Below are positions 1 to 8,555 of a stretch of DNA of 64,000 nt, one piece after another; position 1 is the first letter of the stretch, and each line of letters opens with the position of its first letter. The stretch is from Clostridia bacterium (GTDB lineage: Bacteria > Bacillota > Clostridia > Christensenellales > Pumilibacteraceae). Where the stretch lies: the NCBI GenBank assembly GCA_022793815.1, contig JAAWDP010000003.1, positions 62,001 through 126,000 of the forward strand. Reading direction: 5' to 3'. A program made the translations under genes and the position numbers. Under the pieces are notes generated by a model. It ran no database searches and was not told the origin of the DNA. It saw nothing but the letters and a program-made list of their open reading frames with translations.

Positions 1-835
1 CAGGCTTTACGGCGTCGGGCGAATGAGGACATGCGGCAAGAGGCCGCAAAGCGCTCAAATCCACGATGATTTCTTCGTCGTACACCGCATCGCCGTCAGC
101 GGCAAGCGGTCTGTAATCTTTTTCGCGTCCCTGTGCTTTCAAAAACTCGCGCGTCATTTCGTCGCACGGAAAAATCGAAGTGGTCGCTCCGAGTTCGGCG
201 CCCATATTCGTAATCGTGGCTCGTTCGGGAACGGTAAGCGTTTTAACTCCCTCACCCGTATATTCCATAACCTTGCCGACTCCGCCCTTGACGGACAGAC
301 GTCTGAGCACTTCGAGTATTATGTCTTTCGCGGCGGTATTTTTAACCAATCGTCCCTTCAATTCTATTTTCACGACTTTCGGCATTGTCAGATGCAGCGC
401 GCCGCCGCTCATGGCAACAGCCACGTCGAGTCCGCCCGCGCCGAGCGCGAACATGCCCATTCCGCCGCACGTAGGCGTATGCGAATCCGAGCCCAGCAAC
501 GTAAGTCCCGGAACGGCAAACCGTTCGAGATGAACCTGATGACATATTCCGTTGCCGGGTTTACTGACGTAAACGCCGTGTTTAAGCGCGACGGTTCTGA
601 TGTACTCGTGGTCGTCGGCATTTTCGAAACCGCTCTGCAAAGTGTTGTGGTCTATATAAGCGACGCTTCGCATCGTCTTGACTTTATCGCAGCCCAGGGA
701 CTCGAATTGCAGATACGCCATCGTACCCGTGGAATCCTGCGTAAGCGTCTGGTCTATTTTTATTGCGATTTCCTCACCTGCAACAAGCCTACCCCCGACC
801 AAATGGGCGGACAGTATTTTTTCGGTCAGATTCAT
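1..835 (-). CDS. acnA: Aconitate hydratase, Aquifex type (C-terminus beyond window edge)
   Basis: Aconitase interconverts citrate and isocitrate through cis-aconitate with a [4Fe-4S] cluster in the cytosol. My translation of the reverse strand gives about 278 N-terminal residues beginning MNLTEKIL. It contains family blocks IDQTLTQDSTGTMAYLQFE, YIDHNTLQ, GNGICHQVHLERF, GSDSHTPTCGG and PERATITNMGAELGATTSIF. These match the putative/Aquifex-type aconitase subfamily better than LeuC, from memory of that family. The cluster-ligand cysteines of the later part lie outside the window. The ATG follows an SD (reverse of cctcctttt at 841-849). It starts 17 bases after the small gene at 853-1119, so the two are probably one operon. 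Homoaconitase or isopropylmalate dehydratase is the alternative, judged less likely. Confidence 0.9.
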   Translation of the reverse strand, partial: MNLTEKILSAHLVGGRLVAGEEIAIKIDQTLTQDSTGTMAYLQFESLGCDKVKTMRSVAYIDHNTLQSGFENADDHEYIRTVALKHGVYVSKPGNGICHQVHLERFAVPGLTLLGSDSHTPTCGGMGMFALGAGGLDVAVAMSGGALHLTMPKVVKIELKGRLVKNTAAKDIILEVLRRLSVKGGVGKVMEYTGEGVKTLTVPERATITNMGAELGATTSIFPCDEMTREFLKAQGREKDYRPLAADGDAVYDEEIIVDLSALRPLAACPHSPDAVKP

Positions 836-852
836 TAAGCCCTCCTTTTACG

Positions 853-1119
853 CTAAGTCGTAGCGTTTTCCAGCACGAATTTATCGAAGTCCACGCTTTC
901 CACGAAATCGCTTGATTTAAACGTGACGATATTAAACGAATGAAAACTGCGCGTATGGTGTTTGAGCAGTACCGGCGTCGGCTGGTCCATTTCGTGACAG
1001 ATTTCTATCAGGTAATTCATAAACTCCCTTTCGTCGTATCTGTCGCCGTTTATATACATATAGTCCGAAATTATTTTATCGCCGACCATGGTTTTTGCCC
1101 AAATTTTAAACACTGACAT
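853..1119 (-). CDS. Small conserved protein of unknown function, 88 aa
   Basis: I do not recognise a named family. The 88-residue product (MSVFKIWAKTMVGDKI...) has no signal peptide, no membrane segment and no cysteine cluster beyond one CH pair. It is mixed charged and aromatic and ends with several acidic residues, so it looks like a small soluble cytosolic protein. An SD (aaggaga on the reverse strand, 1121-1127) sits at good distance from the ATG. A sigma-A promoter at 1181-1209 and a 10-bp stem-loop at 1136-1176 lie in front. It is the first gene of an apparent two-gene unit with aconitase, but that pairing alone does not reveal a role. Confidence 0.7.
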   Translation of the reverse strand: MSVFKIWAKTMVGDKIISDYMYINGDRYDEREFMNYLIEICHEMDQPTPVLLKHHTRSFHSFNIVTFKSSDFVESVDFDKFVLENATT

Positions 1120-1135
1120 ATTCTCCTTGTTTGCG

Positions 1136-1176
1136 GAAAGTGTGCCTTTTCGCTCCGCGCGTCAAAGCACACTTTC
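1136..1176 (-). promoter_or_regulatory. Stem-loop in the leader of the small gene/aconitase unit
   Basis: Perfect 10-base arms GAAAGTGTGC (1136-1145) and GCACACTTTC (1167-1176) flank a 21-base loop. The hairpin starts only a few bases after the predicted transcription start and ends just before the SD. No T-run follows it on the minus strand, so it is not a classical terminator. It could protect the mRNA 5' end, act as an operator, or end read-through from elsewhere. Confidence 0.55.
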
Positions 1177-1180
1177 AAAC

Positions 1181-1209
1181 AGTATATAACATTTACGCTT
1201 TTTTTTCAA
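1181..1209 (-). promoter_or_regulatory. Sigma-A promoter for 88-aa gene and aconitase
   Basis: Reverse-strand -35 TTGAAA (1204-1209) and -10 TATACT (1181-1186) are separated by 17 bases. It sits between the end of the FtsX permease gene and the small gene. Confidence 0.6.
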
Positions 1210-1220
1210 GCGTTTGAGCG

Positions 1221-3749
1221 CTATTCCACGGATTTGAGAGCCTCAACCATGTCGATTTTCATTATCTTGCGCGTCATAAACAGCGTTGCGAGCATGGAGA
1301 ACGCAAACACGGCGCACAGGCATATAAGCACCACAAGCACGGGAAGATTGACGGGGATTGCGACGTTGAGTCCGCTTACCACCTGAGCCAGCCAATAAAA
1401 CATGCCGTAGCCAAGCGGCAAACCTATCAAGCAGCCTATGATTGTTATTACTATATTTTCCGCTATGATAAGCCGCGCAGTTTCATGCTTGCGGTAACCG
1501 AGCACCATGAGCGTGGCGATTTCGCGCGAGCGTTCCATGACGTTTATGGACGTTATGTTGTATATTACGGTAACGGCAAGCACCGCCGCGCCTATTACGA
1601 TTATCGCAACCGCCAAATCGAGTATTTCGGACATTTTGAGAGCGCGCGCCCGCAATTCGTCTTTGTCCAGCGCCGATTTAATACGGGCGTCGGGTTCGGG
1701 CTTTTCCGCCCCGTCCGCCAATCTCGCATATATTACGCTTGTTACGTTTTCCGCCGATACATCTGTCAGAATGTCCGTTCCGGCATATACGCCCGGCAGA
1801 AGATACTGATACGACACGTCGGAAACCACGACTTCGCACGCGCCGTATCCTACCGCCGTAACCGTCACCGTGTCGCCCTTCTTCACGCCCAAAGAATCGG
1901 CGAGATAGTGCGGCAGAACAAAGGACGAATCGTTCATCCGTATGCGCTCTTTCTTCTTGAAATCACTGTATAAATTGACGTAATCTTCGTCCTGCACGGC
2001 GGTGACTTGCAATACGTCCGAACGCTTGTCGCCCGCCGTGACGGTGGCGGCAAACGAAACCGCTCTCGTCGCGCTTTTCAGCGACGGATAATCGGCGATG
2101 AACTCTTCCGCGTCGGATACAGCGTTCTGAGCCGTTATCTGCACGTCGAAACCTATGCGTGCGACATAGTCGTCAATCGTATAATCGATACGGCTTTTCA
2201 GGTTTACGCCCGTTATAAGCAGTACCATGCTGGCTATTACGCCTATCGAAGAAAGAAGTACGCGCACTTTGTTTTGAAACAGATTGCGACAAATCATTTT
2301 GCTTCCGAACGGAAGCCTTTTCCAAAGTCCCGTGCATTTCTCCGCCGCAACCTTCTTTACGGTCTTGCCTTGTTTGGGACGCATGGACTGCGCCGGATTT
2401 TCTTTGAGCGTGCGGTGACACGACAGCAATGCGGACAGCAGCGCCACTGCAAGCGACACCGCGACTGAGAGCGCCGCCCACCCTATACCGAAACTCATTT
2501 TGAACGGCGGCATCACATACTGCGACGTGAACACCAGGTAATATATATACGGCAGAAAGCCCGCGCCGAGCAGTCCTCCCAGCAGACTGCCGAACAGTGC
2601 GGCAAACCCCGCATACATCAGATAACCGAAATACACGCCGCCCTTGCTTATTCCCACGGCTTGCATTATGCCTATTTGCGTGCGCTGGTTGTCGACCGTT
2701 TTTCCGAGTGAAATGAAGGTGATGACCGCCGCCACAAGAAAGAACAGCAAAGGTATCACTATGACCAGATTTCTGACCTGCGAGTACGCAGTATCGAAAT
2801 TCTTGTAGGCGGTCCCGTCTTCCGCAACGAAAGACATAGCCTCGACATACACGCCGACCATGCCGTTTTCCAAATCAAGATTATTCGAACCGAACACATC
2901 GAAAACATCCAAGCCGAGGTCGGTATCCGCATAAATCCTGTTATAAAGAGCGAATGTCAAATCGTCGCGGTTTTGCGTATAAACGCGAATATCGGTTTCC
3001 CCCATGCGAACGTAAAAATCCACCGAGGGCGCAATCATAGGAGCCTCGGTTACGTATATGCATGCAAACTCATCGGCTTGCGCAGAAGTGTCCGATGTAT
3101 TGATTTTATAGATAAATTCGGGAGAGCGGAAAAAGCCCGTGACCGTGAGAGAGCGGTACTCGGCGGACGGCGAATCGGGCGCGGTATAGACGATATTGAA
3201 ATTTTCCGTATCTATCTTATCGAAGTCGAACCCGCCGTTTTCGTCAAGCGGCGGCTTGTTGTCCTTTGTCTGTAAATATACGCTTTGAGCCGTATGCGAA
3301 AACAGACTGATTTCGCTGCCTATCTGTATGCCTGCCGCCTCGGCATAAGTCACGTCTATGATACATTCGTCCCGCGAAGTCGGGGCGCGCCCCGTTTCCA
3401 TGAGCGGCGTATTGAATCCCTCGCTCAGCGTGGTTACGGTCGCGTCCACTCTTGCAGAGCCGTGGTAAGTGAAAAACGTGTCGAACCGATACGCGCCTGC
3501 GGCGCCGAGAACGCCGTCGCGTGCCGCAACAAGTTCCACCGCCGCATCGTTCGCAACCAAAAATCCGCCCGTCACCGCCGCAAGGTTCTGTTCGTCGTAA
3601 TAAGTTCTTACCGATTTTTTCAGATTGTACGACGCTTCGTTCATGCCTGCGAAAAAGAAACAGCCTACGGCTATCACAAGCATCATGGACAGAAACTGCC
3701 CCAAACCGCGACGTATATCTCTGAACAGTTTTTTGAATATCAAATGCAT
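1221..3749 (-). CDS. FtsX-like ABC transporter permease, 842 aa
   Basis: Integral membrane permease of the MacB/FtsX type, which moves lipophilic or peptide substrates or transmits mechanical signals. It has two FtsX modules: an N-terminal helix (FLSMMLVIAVGCFFFAGM) followed by a large extracytoplasmic domain, then three helices around residues 330-450. A second helix (VLLSSIGVIASMVLLITGV), a second external domain and three C-terminal helices follow. The reading frame extends to 3779, but the ATG at 3749 (MHLIFKKLFRD) has an SD gggagg nine bases ahead and is preferred; the upstream start would overlap the ATPase gene. It follows the ATPase gene at 3773-4516 directly, so the two form one exporter. 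Substrate unknown. Confidence 0.9.
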   Translation of the reverse strand: MHLIFKKLFRDIRRGLGQFLSMMLVIAVGCFFFAGMNEASYNLKKSVRTYYDEQNLAAVTGGFLVANDAAVELVAARDGVLGAAGAYRFDTFFTYHGSARVDATVTTLSEGFNTPLMETGRAPTSRDECIIDVTYAEAAGIQIGSEISLFSHTAQSVYLQTKDNKPPLDENGGFDFDKIDTENFNIVYTAPDSPSAEYRSLTVTGFFRSPEFIYKINTSDTSAQADEFACIYVTEAPMIAPSVDFYVRMGETDIRVYTQNRDDLTFALYNRIYADTDLGLDVFDVFGSNNLDLENGMVGVYVEAMSFVAEDGTAYKNFDTAYSQVRNLVIVIPLLFFLVAAVITFISLGKTVDNQRTQIGIMQAVGISKGGVYFGYLMYAGFAALFGSLLGGLLGAGFLPYIYYLVFTSQYVMPPFKMSFGIGWAALSVAVSLAVALLSALLSCHRTLKENPAQSMRPKQGKTVKKVAAEKCTGLWKRLPFGSKMICRNLFQNKVRVLLSSIGVIASMVLLITGVNLKSRIDYTIDDYVARIGFDVQITAQNAVSDAEEFIADYPSLKSATRAVSFAATVTAGDKRSDVLQVTAVQDEDYVNLYSDFKKKERIRMNDSSFVLPHYLADSLGVKKGDTVTVTAVGYGACEVVVSDVSYQYLLPGVYAGTDILTDVSAENVTSVIYARLADGAEKPEPDARIKSALDKDELRARALKMSEILDLAVAIIVIGAAVLAVTVIYNITSINVMERSREIATLMVLGYRKHETARLIIAENIVITIIGCLIGLPLGYGMFYWLAQVVSGLNVAIPVNLPVLVVLICLCAVFAFSMLATLFMTRKIMKIDMVEALKSVE

Positions 3750-3772
3750 TGCCGCAGTCCTCCCTTGTTTTT

Positions 3773-4516
3773 CTACCAATCTATTTCGTCTATGGATTTT
3801 TTCTCGGTATTGATAATTATCTCTTCCACTCTGCCGCTTTTTACTCGTATTATTTTATCGGCCATGGGCGCGAGATAGGAATTATGGGTTATCAGCACCA
3901 CGGTCTTTTTGTATTTTTCGTTTACGTCCTGCAAAAGTTTGAGTACCATTTTGCCTGTCTTATAATCCAGTGCGCCTGTCGGCTCGTCGCACAATAGAAG
4001 CATGGGATTTTTCGCCACGGCGCGTGCAATAGCCACGCGCTGCTGTTCGCCGCCGCTCAGTTGCGAAGGAAAATTCCTTTCTCGCTCCGCCAGTCCCACG
4101 CCGGCAAGAGTTTCGCGGGCATCGAGATGGTCGGGTGTGACCGAGGCGGCGAACTCCACGTTTTCCAATGCGGTAAGATTGGCTATCAGATTGTAAAACT
4201 GAAAAACGAAACCCACTTTCAATCTGCGAAAGTTGGTCAGCTGTTTTGCATTGTACACGGCTATGTTTTCGCCGTCGACGTAAACCTTTCCGCCGCTTGC
4301 CTTATCCATACCGCCGAGTATATTCAAAATAGTGCTTTTCCCCGCGCCCGACGCCCCGAGCACAACGGTAAACTCGCCTTCGTCCACGGTGAAATTCACG
4401 TCCGAAAGCGCATCTATTTTTACTTCCCCCATTTTATACGTTTTCGAAACATTTTCGAAACGTATCAGTTCCTTTCTTTCCTCTTTCGCAATTTCGCACT
4501 TCAAAGTTTCAGACAT
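3773..4516 (-). CDS. ABC transporter ATP-binding protein, LolD/MacB type, 247 aa
   Basis: Nucleotide-binding subunit that powers the adjacent FtsX-type permease at the inner face of the membrane. Visible motifs are Walker [10 protein letters not shown]-loop FVFQFYN, signature [14 protein letters not shown], Walker [13 protein letters not shown] and the H-loop ITHN. The length fits the family. The ATG has SD ggaggtg. The gene has an ideal sigma-A promoter (TTGACA-17-TATAAT) with a near-palindrome between the -10 and the SD, which suggests a strong but repressible unit. The C-terminal tail of about 20 residues is charged. Substrate not predictable. Confidence 0.93.
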   Translation of the reverse strand: MSETLKCEIAKEERKELIRFENVSKTYKMGEVKIDALSDVNFTVDEGEFTVVLGASGAGKSTILNILGGMDKASGGKVYVDGENIAVYNAKQLTNFRRLKVGFVFQFYNLIANLTALENVEFAASVTPDHLDARETLAGVGLAERERNFPSQLSGGEQQRVAIARAVAKNPMLLLCDEPTGALDYKTGKMVLKLLQDVNEKYKKTVVLITHNSYLAPMADKIIRVKSGRVEEIIINTEKKSIDEIDW

Positions 4517-4530
4517 GCCGCACCTCCGTA

Positions 4531-4554
4531 AAAAGAGAAATTAAATTCTCTTTT
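4531..4554 (-). promoter_or_regulatory. Operator-like inverted repeat at start of ABC exporter transcript
   Basis: Arms AAAAGAGAA (4531-4539) and TTCTCTTTT (4546-4554) with a 6-base AT centre begin immediately beside the -10 hexamer and cover the expected transcription start. A bound repressor here would block the promoter. No regulator gene is next to it. Confidence 0.5.
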
Positions 4555-4583
4555 ATTATAACAGCTTTTTGCGTTTTTGTCAA
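4555..4583 (-). promoter_or_regulatory. Consensus sigma-A promoter of the ABC exporter
   Basis: Reverse strand TTGACA (4578-4583), 17-base spacer, TATAAT (4555-4560): both hexamers match the consensus perfectly. This is the best promoter in the window. Confidence 0.85.
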
Positions 4584-4626
4584 CCTTTAAATATAAGCGA
4601 AAAATGAAAAACGTGTGACGGTTTTA

Positions 4627-5394
4627 TTAAATGACATGCAGAAAAAAGTCGTTTATAAACATGAATATGCCGAGTGCGGCAAGATAGACGGCGAATATCT
4701 GCCACCCTCCGCCCCGAATACAGCGGAGTACGAGTTTTATGGCAAGAAGTCCGCTGACAAACGACGCCGCGAATCCTATCGCCAGTCCCAAAAGGTTTTC
4801 TCCGAGAAAAGCGTCCGTATGCAATACGAACTCGCCGACGGCGGAAACGACTATTATGGGAATGCTGAGCAGAAAAGAAAAATCCGCGCTTTCCTCGCTG
4901 CCTACTTTCAGCATGCGCGCCGCAGAAATGGTCGTACCGCTGCGCGACAGTCCCGGCAATGCGGCGGCGGCTTGCGTGACGCCTATCACGAAGCCTTCGA
5001 AAAAACCTATTTTTTTGCCTGCCTTCGGTTTGACCGACGACGATATGACTATAAGCGCCGCGCTCAAAAGAAACGTGAACGGCAACACCGAACCGTCGAA
5101 AGTCGCTTTGATGGGTTTTTCGAAAACAAATATTATCGCCGCCGTGACAAGCGTGGTAACAATAAGAATGAGCGACGGTTTGGAAAACGGTTTTGAAATT
5201 CTTTCTTTGAGCGTGCCGCGATAGGCTGTCACCACGGCAAGCAGCGTTCCGAGATGCGCGGTTATTTCGAATGCGATACTCGGCGTATACCCGATTATGC
5301 GTCCAATCAAAAGCAGATGTCCGCTGCTCGAAACGGGCAAAAATTCCGTTATTCCCTGAACAAGTCCCAAAATCAAAAAGTACAACAGTTCCAT
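4627..5394 (-). CDS. uppP: Undecaprenyl-diphosphatase UppP, 255 aa
   Basis: Dephosphorylates undecaprenyl pyrophosphate to recycle the lipid carrier of peptidoglycan synthesis; confers bacitracin resistance when abundant. It is an integral membrane protein with about eight helices. The N-terminal block LGLVQGITEFLPVSSSGHLLL carries the conserved glutamates and the PVSSSGH motif, and the second half has PGLSRSGTTIS. Length fits the family. The frame runs back to 5481, but the ATG at 5394 (MELLYFLILG) starts the conserved domain and leaves a gap to the rnr stop at 5444. The SD is weak (gaaag). No clear terminator was seen after the stop. Confidence 0.95.
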   Translation of the reverse strand: MELLYFLILGLVQGITEFLPVSSSGHLLLIGRIIGYTPSIAFEITAHLGTLLAVVTAYRGTLKERISKPFSKPSLILIVTTLVTAAIIFVFEKPIKATFDGSVLPFTFLLSAALIVISSSVKPKAGKKIGFFEGFVIGVTQAAAALPGLSRSGTTISAARMLKVGSEESADFSFLLSIPIIVVSAVGEFVLHTDAFLGENLLGLAIGFAASFVSGLLAIKLVLRCIRGGGWQIFAVYLAALGIFMFINDFFLHVI

Positions 5395-5443
5395 ACAACT
5401 ATTGTACTTTCGATTTTTTATACGTATGATATATGCGGCGTTT

Positions 5444-7369
5444 TTAAGCAAGCGCAAACGAAATTTTGCTGCCTTCGACATTCGCGACTTTTATGCGTAT
5501 TCTGTCGCCGATACGGTAACTGCGGCTTCCGCTGTCAAGACGCATGAGGTCGCGGTTGTAAAAATAGTCGCCCTCCGGCAAATCCGCCGTTCTGACCAGT
5601 CCCTCGACACTGTTTTCGAGTTCCACAAACACGCCCCACTCGGTAACTCCGGATATGACGCCGTCGTAAATTTCTCCTATCTTATCCGACATGAATTCGG
5701 CTTTCTTCAAATCGTCGACATCGCGCTCCGCGCTTTCCGCAACTTTTTCGCGCTCGCTGCCCTGCTTGCTTACCGAAGAAGCAAAGTCGGTGAACCGCTT
5801 GGGATTGCCGCCGTGCATCATATCCTTGATTATACGGTGTACGGCAAGGTCGGGATAACGGCGTATCGGCGAAGTAAAGTGGCAGTAATACGGCGCGGCA
5901 AGACCGAAGTGTCCCATATTGGAAGGCACGTAAGACGCTTTCATCATGCTGCGCAGCGTGACGCGGTTCACCACCGCCGCCAACTGCTCGTCCACTCCGC
6001 TCAGCAATGCCGCAAAGTCCGCGGGCTTGGGGTTGTTCGTATCGCCGCGGAAAGTAATTCCCAACGCAGACAGGAACGTAACCAGCGTTTGCAGTTTCTC
6101 GGCGGACGGCACTTCGTGTCCGCGGTAGACGAACGGTATTTTCGCGGCAGCGTATTTCTCCGCCACCGTTTCGTTAGCGGCAAGCATGAATTCTTCTATC
6201 ATCTGATTCGATTTGAGAACGGGATAGCGCACTATGTCCTTGACTTTTCCGTCATCACCGATTATTATTTTGCTTTCGGACAAATCGAACTCTATACAGC
6301 CTCTTTTCTTTCTTTTAAGCAGCAGCAGCCGAGAAAGTCTGTACATGTCCGCAAGCATGTCCTTTACGTCTGCGTAACGCCCGCATAGTTCGGCGTCGCC
6401 GTCCACGACCGCCGCCGCCTCTTTATAGGTCATACGATGTTTCGACCGAATTACGCCCTCGCATATTTTACCCGATACGATGTTACCCTCATTGTCTATC
6501 TTCATGATTACGGAAAGAGTAAGTCTGTCTTCGCCCTCGTTGAGCGAGCAGATTCCGTTGGACAGCTCCTCGGGAAGCATGGGCAGCACTCTGTCGCACA
6601 GATAAACGCTGGTGCCGCGTTTGAAGGCTTCCTTGTCCAGCGGCGTTCCCTCGATTACATAGTGAGCCACGTCCGCTATGTGTACGCCGAGTATAAATCC
6701 GCTGCCGTCGCGCTTCAATCCCACTGCGTCGTCGAAATCTTTCGAATCGTCCCCGTCGATGGTTATAACCGTTTCGTTTCTGAAATCCGTTCTGCCCTTT
6801 GTGTCGCTTTCCGAAACCGACTGCGGCTTGGAGCGCGCTTCTTTCATTACCTGTGCGGGAAACTGCTCTTTCAATCCGTAAGCACGTATTATCCCGAGAA
6901 CGTCCACGCCCGGGTCGCCCTCGCGTCCGAGAATCTCGTCGACACGTCCTATCGGCTTCCTGTCGGCGGGATATTCTTTTACGGTACAAACGACTTTCTG
7001 CCCGTCCTTGGCGCCCAGCGAGTATTCTACGGGAATATATATGTCCTTGCAGATACGGGGGTTGTCCGGTTTCACGAATCCGTATCTGGCGCAATCGGAA
7101 TAGGTTCCGACGATGTACGGATTACCGCGTTCCAGCACTCGCACGACTTTTGCCTCGCCGCTGCCGCGGCGCGCGGAAACTACGGGTTCGACGTCCACTC
7201 TGTCTCCGTGCAGGGCGGAATTGAGCGCGGACGCGGGAATGAAGAGGTCCTCTCCTCCGTCATCGTCTATAAAGAACGCAAACCCTTTTGGATTGCCCTC
7301 TATTCTGCCCGTGAGTATTTTATGTTTTTTCGCGCCGCCCCCGACGTTTTTTCTGTCATTACGAAACAT
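5444..7369 (-). CDS. rnr: Ribonuclease R (RNB family 3'-5' exoribonuclease), 641 aa
   Basis: Degrades structured RNA from the 3' end. Order of domains: cold-shock/OB region (GFAFFIDDDGGEDLFIPASALNSALHGD, about 25-60), second OB region, RNB catalytic domain from about 190 with TIDGDDSKDFDDAV carrying the metal-binding aspartates, and a C-terminal S1 domain (GEIYDGVISGVTEWGVFVEL, about 565-641). At 641 residues it is shorter than many RNase R proteins: no N-terminal winged-helix extension and no basic C-terminal tail. SD aaggaaggtgg precedes the ATG. It lies downstream of secG, the usual order, but is followed by uppP rather than smpB. Confidence 0.95.
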   Translation of the reverse strand: MFRNDRKNVGGGAKKHKILTGRIEGNPKGFAFFIDDDGGEDLFIPASALNSALHGDRVDVEPVVSARRGSGEAKVVRVLERGNPYIVGTYSDCARYGFVKPDNPRICKDIYIPVEYSLGAKDGQKVVCTVKEYPADRKPIGRVDEILGREGDPGVDVLGIIRAYGLKEQFPAQVMKEARSKPQSVSESDTKGRTDFRNETVITIDGDDSKDFDDAVGLKRDGSGFILGVHIADVAHYVIEGTPLDKEAFKRGTSVYLCDRVLPMLPEELSNGICSLNEGEDRLTLSVIMKIDNEGNIVSGKICEGVIRSKHRMTYKEAAAVVDGDAELCGRYADVKDMLADMYRLSRLLLLKRKKRGCIEFDLSESKIIIGDDGKVKDIVRYPVLKSNQMIEEFMLAANETVAEKYAAAKIPFVYRGHEVPSAEKLQTLVTFLSALGITFRGDTNNPKPADFAALLSGVDEQLAAVVNRVTLRSMMKASYVPSNMGHFGLAAPYYCHFTSPIRRYPDLAVHRIIKDMMHGGNPKRFTDFASSVSKQGSEREKVAESAERDVDDLKKAEFMSDKIGEIYDGVISGVTEWGVFVELENSVEGLVRTADLPEGDYFYNRDLMRLDSGSRSYRIGDRIRIKVANVEGSKISFALA

Positions 7370-7390
7370 TTGCCACCTTCCTTACGCATT

Positions 7391-7424
7391 AAAAAAAGCG
7401 AGCCGAATTCACGGTCCCGCTTTC
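7391..7424 (-). terminator. Terminator between secG and rnr
   Basis: Reverse strand stem AGCG..CCG / CGG..CGCT around a short loop, followed by a run of seven T. Placed after secG, it would limit read-through into rnr. Confidence 0.65.
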
Positions 7425-7440
7425 TATAAATTCTTTTTTC

Positions 7441-7746
7441 TTAAATGTTGCCCGCATAGATTATGAGCGTTATAAAGAATATTACGGATAAAACAAACAA
7501 AGCACAACCGATGATTACGGTAAGACGTTTGAGAAAACCTTCCATGGTCTTGGATTTATTCTTGGAATAGAACGTATCCGACTGTCCCGTAAGCGACCCC
7601 ATGCCCTGTTGGCTGCTCGGCTGAATGAGCACTATAACAATAAGAGCGACCGAAAGCGCTACGACAAGCGCGAGAATCACTATACGTATTATCGGAAACG
7701 AGTCCGAAATCCATTGGTCGACACTTAATAAATTACCGAATTTCAT
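7441..7746 (-). CDS. secG: Preprotein translocase subunit SecG, 101 aa
   Basis: Small membrane subunit of the SecYEG channel. It has two hydrophobic helices (about 20-42 and 72-98) separated by the hallmark loop VLIQPSSQQGMGSLTGQSDTFYSKNKSKTMEG in pieces; the IVLIQ and GMGSL...FYSKNK blocks identify SecG. It has an unusually long N-terminal lead before the first helix (NLLSVDQWISDSF), so a later start is possible but no other ATG with SD is seen. Upstream of rnr with a terminator between. Confidence 0.93.
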   Translation of the reverse strand: MKFGNLLSVDQWISDSFPIIRIVILALVVALSVALIVIVLIQPSSQQGMGSLTGQSDTFYSKNKSKTMEGFLKRLTVIIGCALFVLSVIFFITLIIYAGNI

Positions 7747-7819
7747 TATACGACAAAACCTCTTTTAGACTTAACGCGACAATTCTATCACATTTGCCGA
7801 GATAAATCAAGCATTTTGC

Positions 7820-8353
7820 TTATACTTTCGGCAAAGATTCGGAAATAATGTTGCCTACCGTCTGCAAAATCATTACTTCGCTGTTTTGCACAGGTTCGCG
7901 CGACAAAAGATAAAGTCCGCCGCGCACCTCTTCTCCGTAAACAATCGGTACAAGAGCGAAATAATCGAATCCGCTGCCTTCGAGCACTACGTCCGCATTA
8001 TCGTTTGCGGTAGTGGTGCAAAGCGTCTTGCGGTCTTTGAGCGCGGACACTATTCCGTCGGGAACCGGTTTGCGAATCAACTGCGCTTTACCCACGCCGC
8101 TTCCCGTCAGAAACTCTTTCATATCGGACAGCATAACGGTCTTGCCCACACTGTCGGACATAGCCTTAACCGCAGGAGCGGCGGTTGCTTCCAACTGCGT
8201 GGAAACATCGACTTTCCGAACTACTATGTCGCTGTTATCGAGCGCATACATCTCCATGGGGTCGCCCGGCGTTATGCCGTACATTCTTCTGTACTCTCTT
8301 GGAATTACGACTCTTCCCAATTCGTCCAATCTTCTTATTATACCCTTCACCAT
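7820..8353 (-). CDS. spoVT: Stage V sporulation protein T (AbrB-type regulator with GAF domain), 177 aa
   Basis: Transcription factor that tunes forespore gene expression in spore formers. N-terminal swapped-hairpin AbrB domain (residues 1-52: KGIIRRLDELGRVVIPREYRR) binds DNA; residues about 55-177 form the GAF-like domain (FDYFALVPIVYGEEVRGGLYLLS). Length matches SpoVT (about 178). SD aaggag. A sigma-A promoter lies at 8415-8443 and a forespore-sigma-like pair at 8381-8411. Divergent from the DUF1934 gene. It is direct evidence of a sporulating lineage. Confidence 0.95.
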   Translation of the reverse strand: MVKGIIRRLDELGRVVIPREYRRMYGITPGDPMEMYALDNSDIVVRKVDVSTQLEATAAPAVKAMSDSVGKTVMLSDMKEFLTGSGVGKAQLIRKPVPDGIVSALKDRKTLCTTTANDNADVVLEGSGFDYFALVPIVYGEEVRGGLYLLSREPVQNSEVMILQTVGNIISESLPKV

Positions 8354-8414
8354 AAATACTTCTCCTTGAACAGTACTTTATATTATGTTTCCATAACACC
8401 TTAACCCATTCCAT

Positions 8415-8443
8415 ATTATACAACGGCAATCGAAAATTATCAA
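8415..8443 (-). promoter_or_regulatory. Sigma-A promoter of spoVT
   Basis: Reverse strand TTGATA (8438-8443), 17-base spacer, TATAAT (8415-8420). A second possible element closer to the gene, GAATG (8407-8411) and CATAATA (8381-8387), resembles sigma-F/G boxes but has a 19-base spacer. Confidence 0.6.
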
Positions 8444-8520
8444 GCGATAAAAGGCGTTTGTATGTGAAATTTTACTGAAAAACAGCGGATATGCGCCGAA
8501 AAAACTTTTACCCTTTTTAA

Positions 8521-8549
8521 TTGACTTTTAACGAAGCGAATGATATAAT
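8521..8549 (+). promoter_or_regulatory. Sigma-A promoter giving a probably leaderless mRNA
   Basis: TTGACT (8521-8526), 17-base spacer, TATAAT (8544-8549). The ATG of the DUF1934 gene begins at 8556, where transcription would be expected to start. There is no SD in the six bases between. Confidence 0.7.
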
Positions 8550-8555
8550 AAACCC

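Noticed and set aside
3750..3779. Ten-residue N-terminal extension of the FtsX permease
   Set aside because: ATG at 3749 has a good SD and begins the membrane-proximal region.
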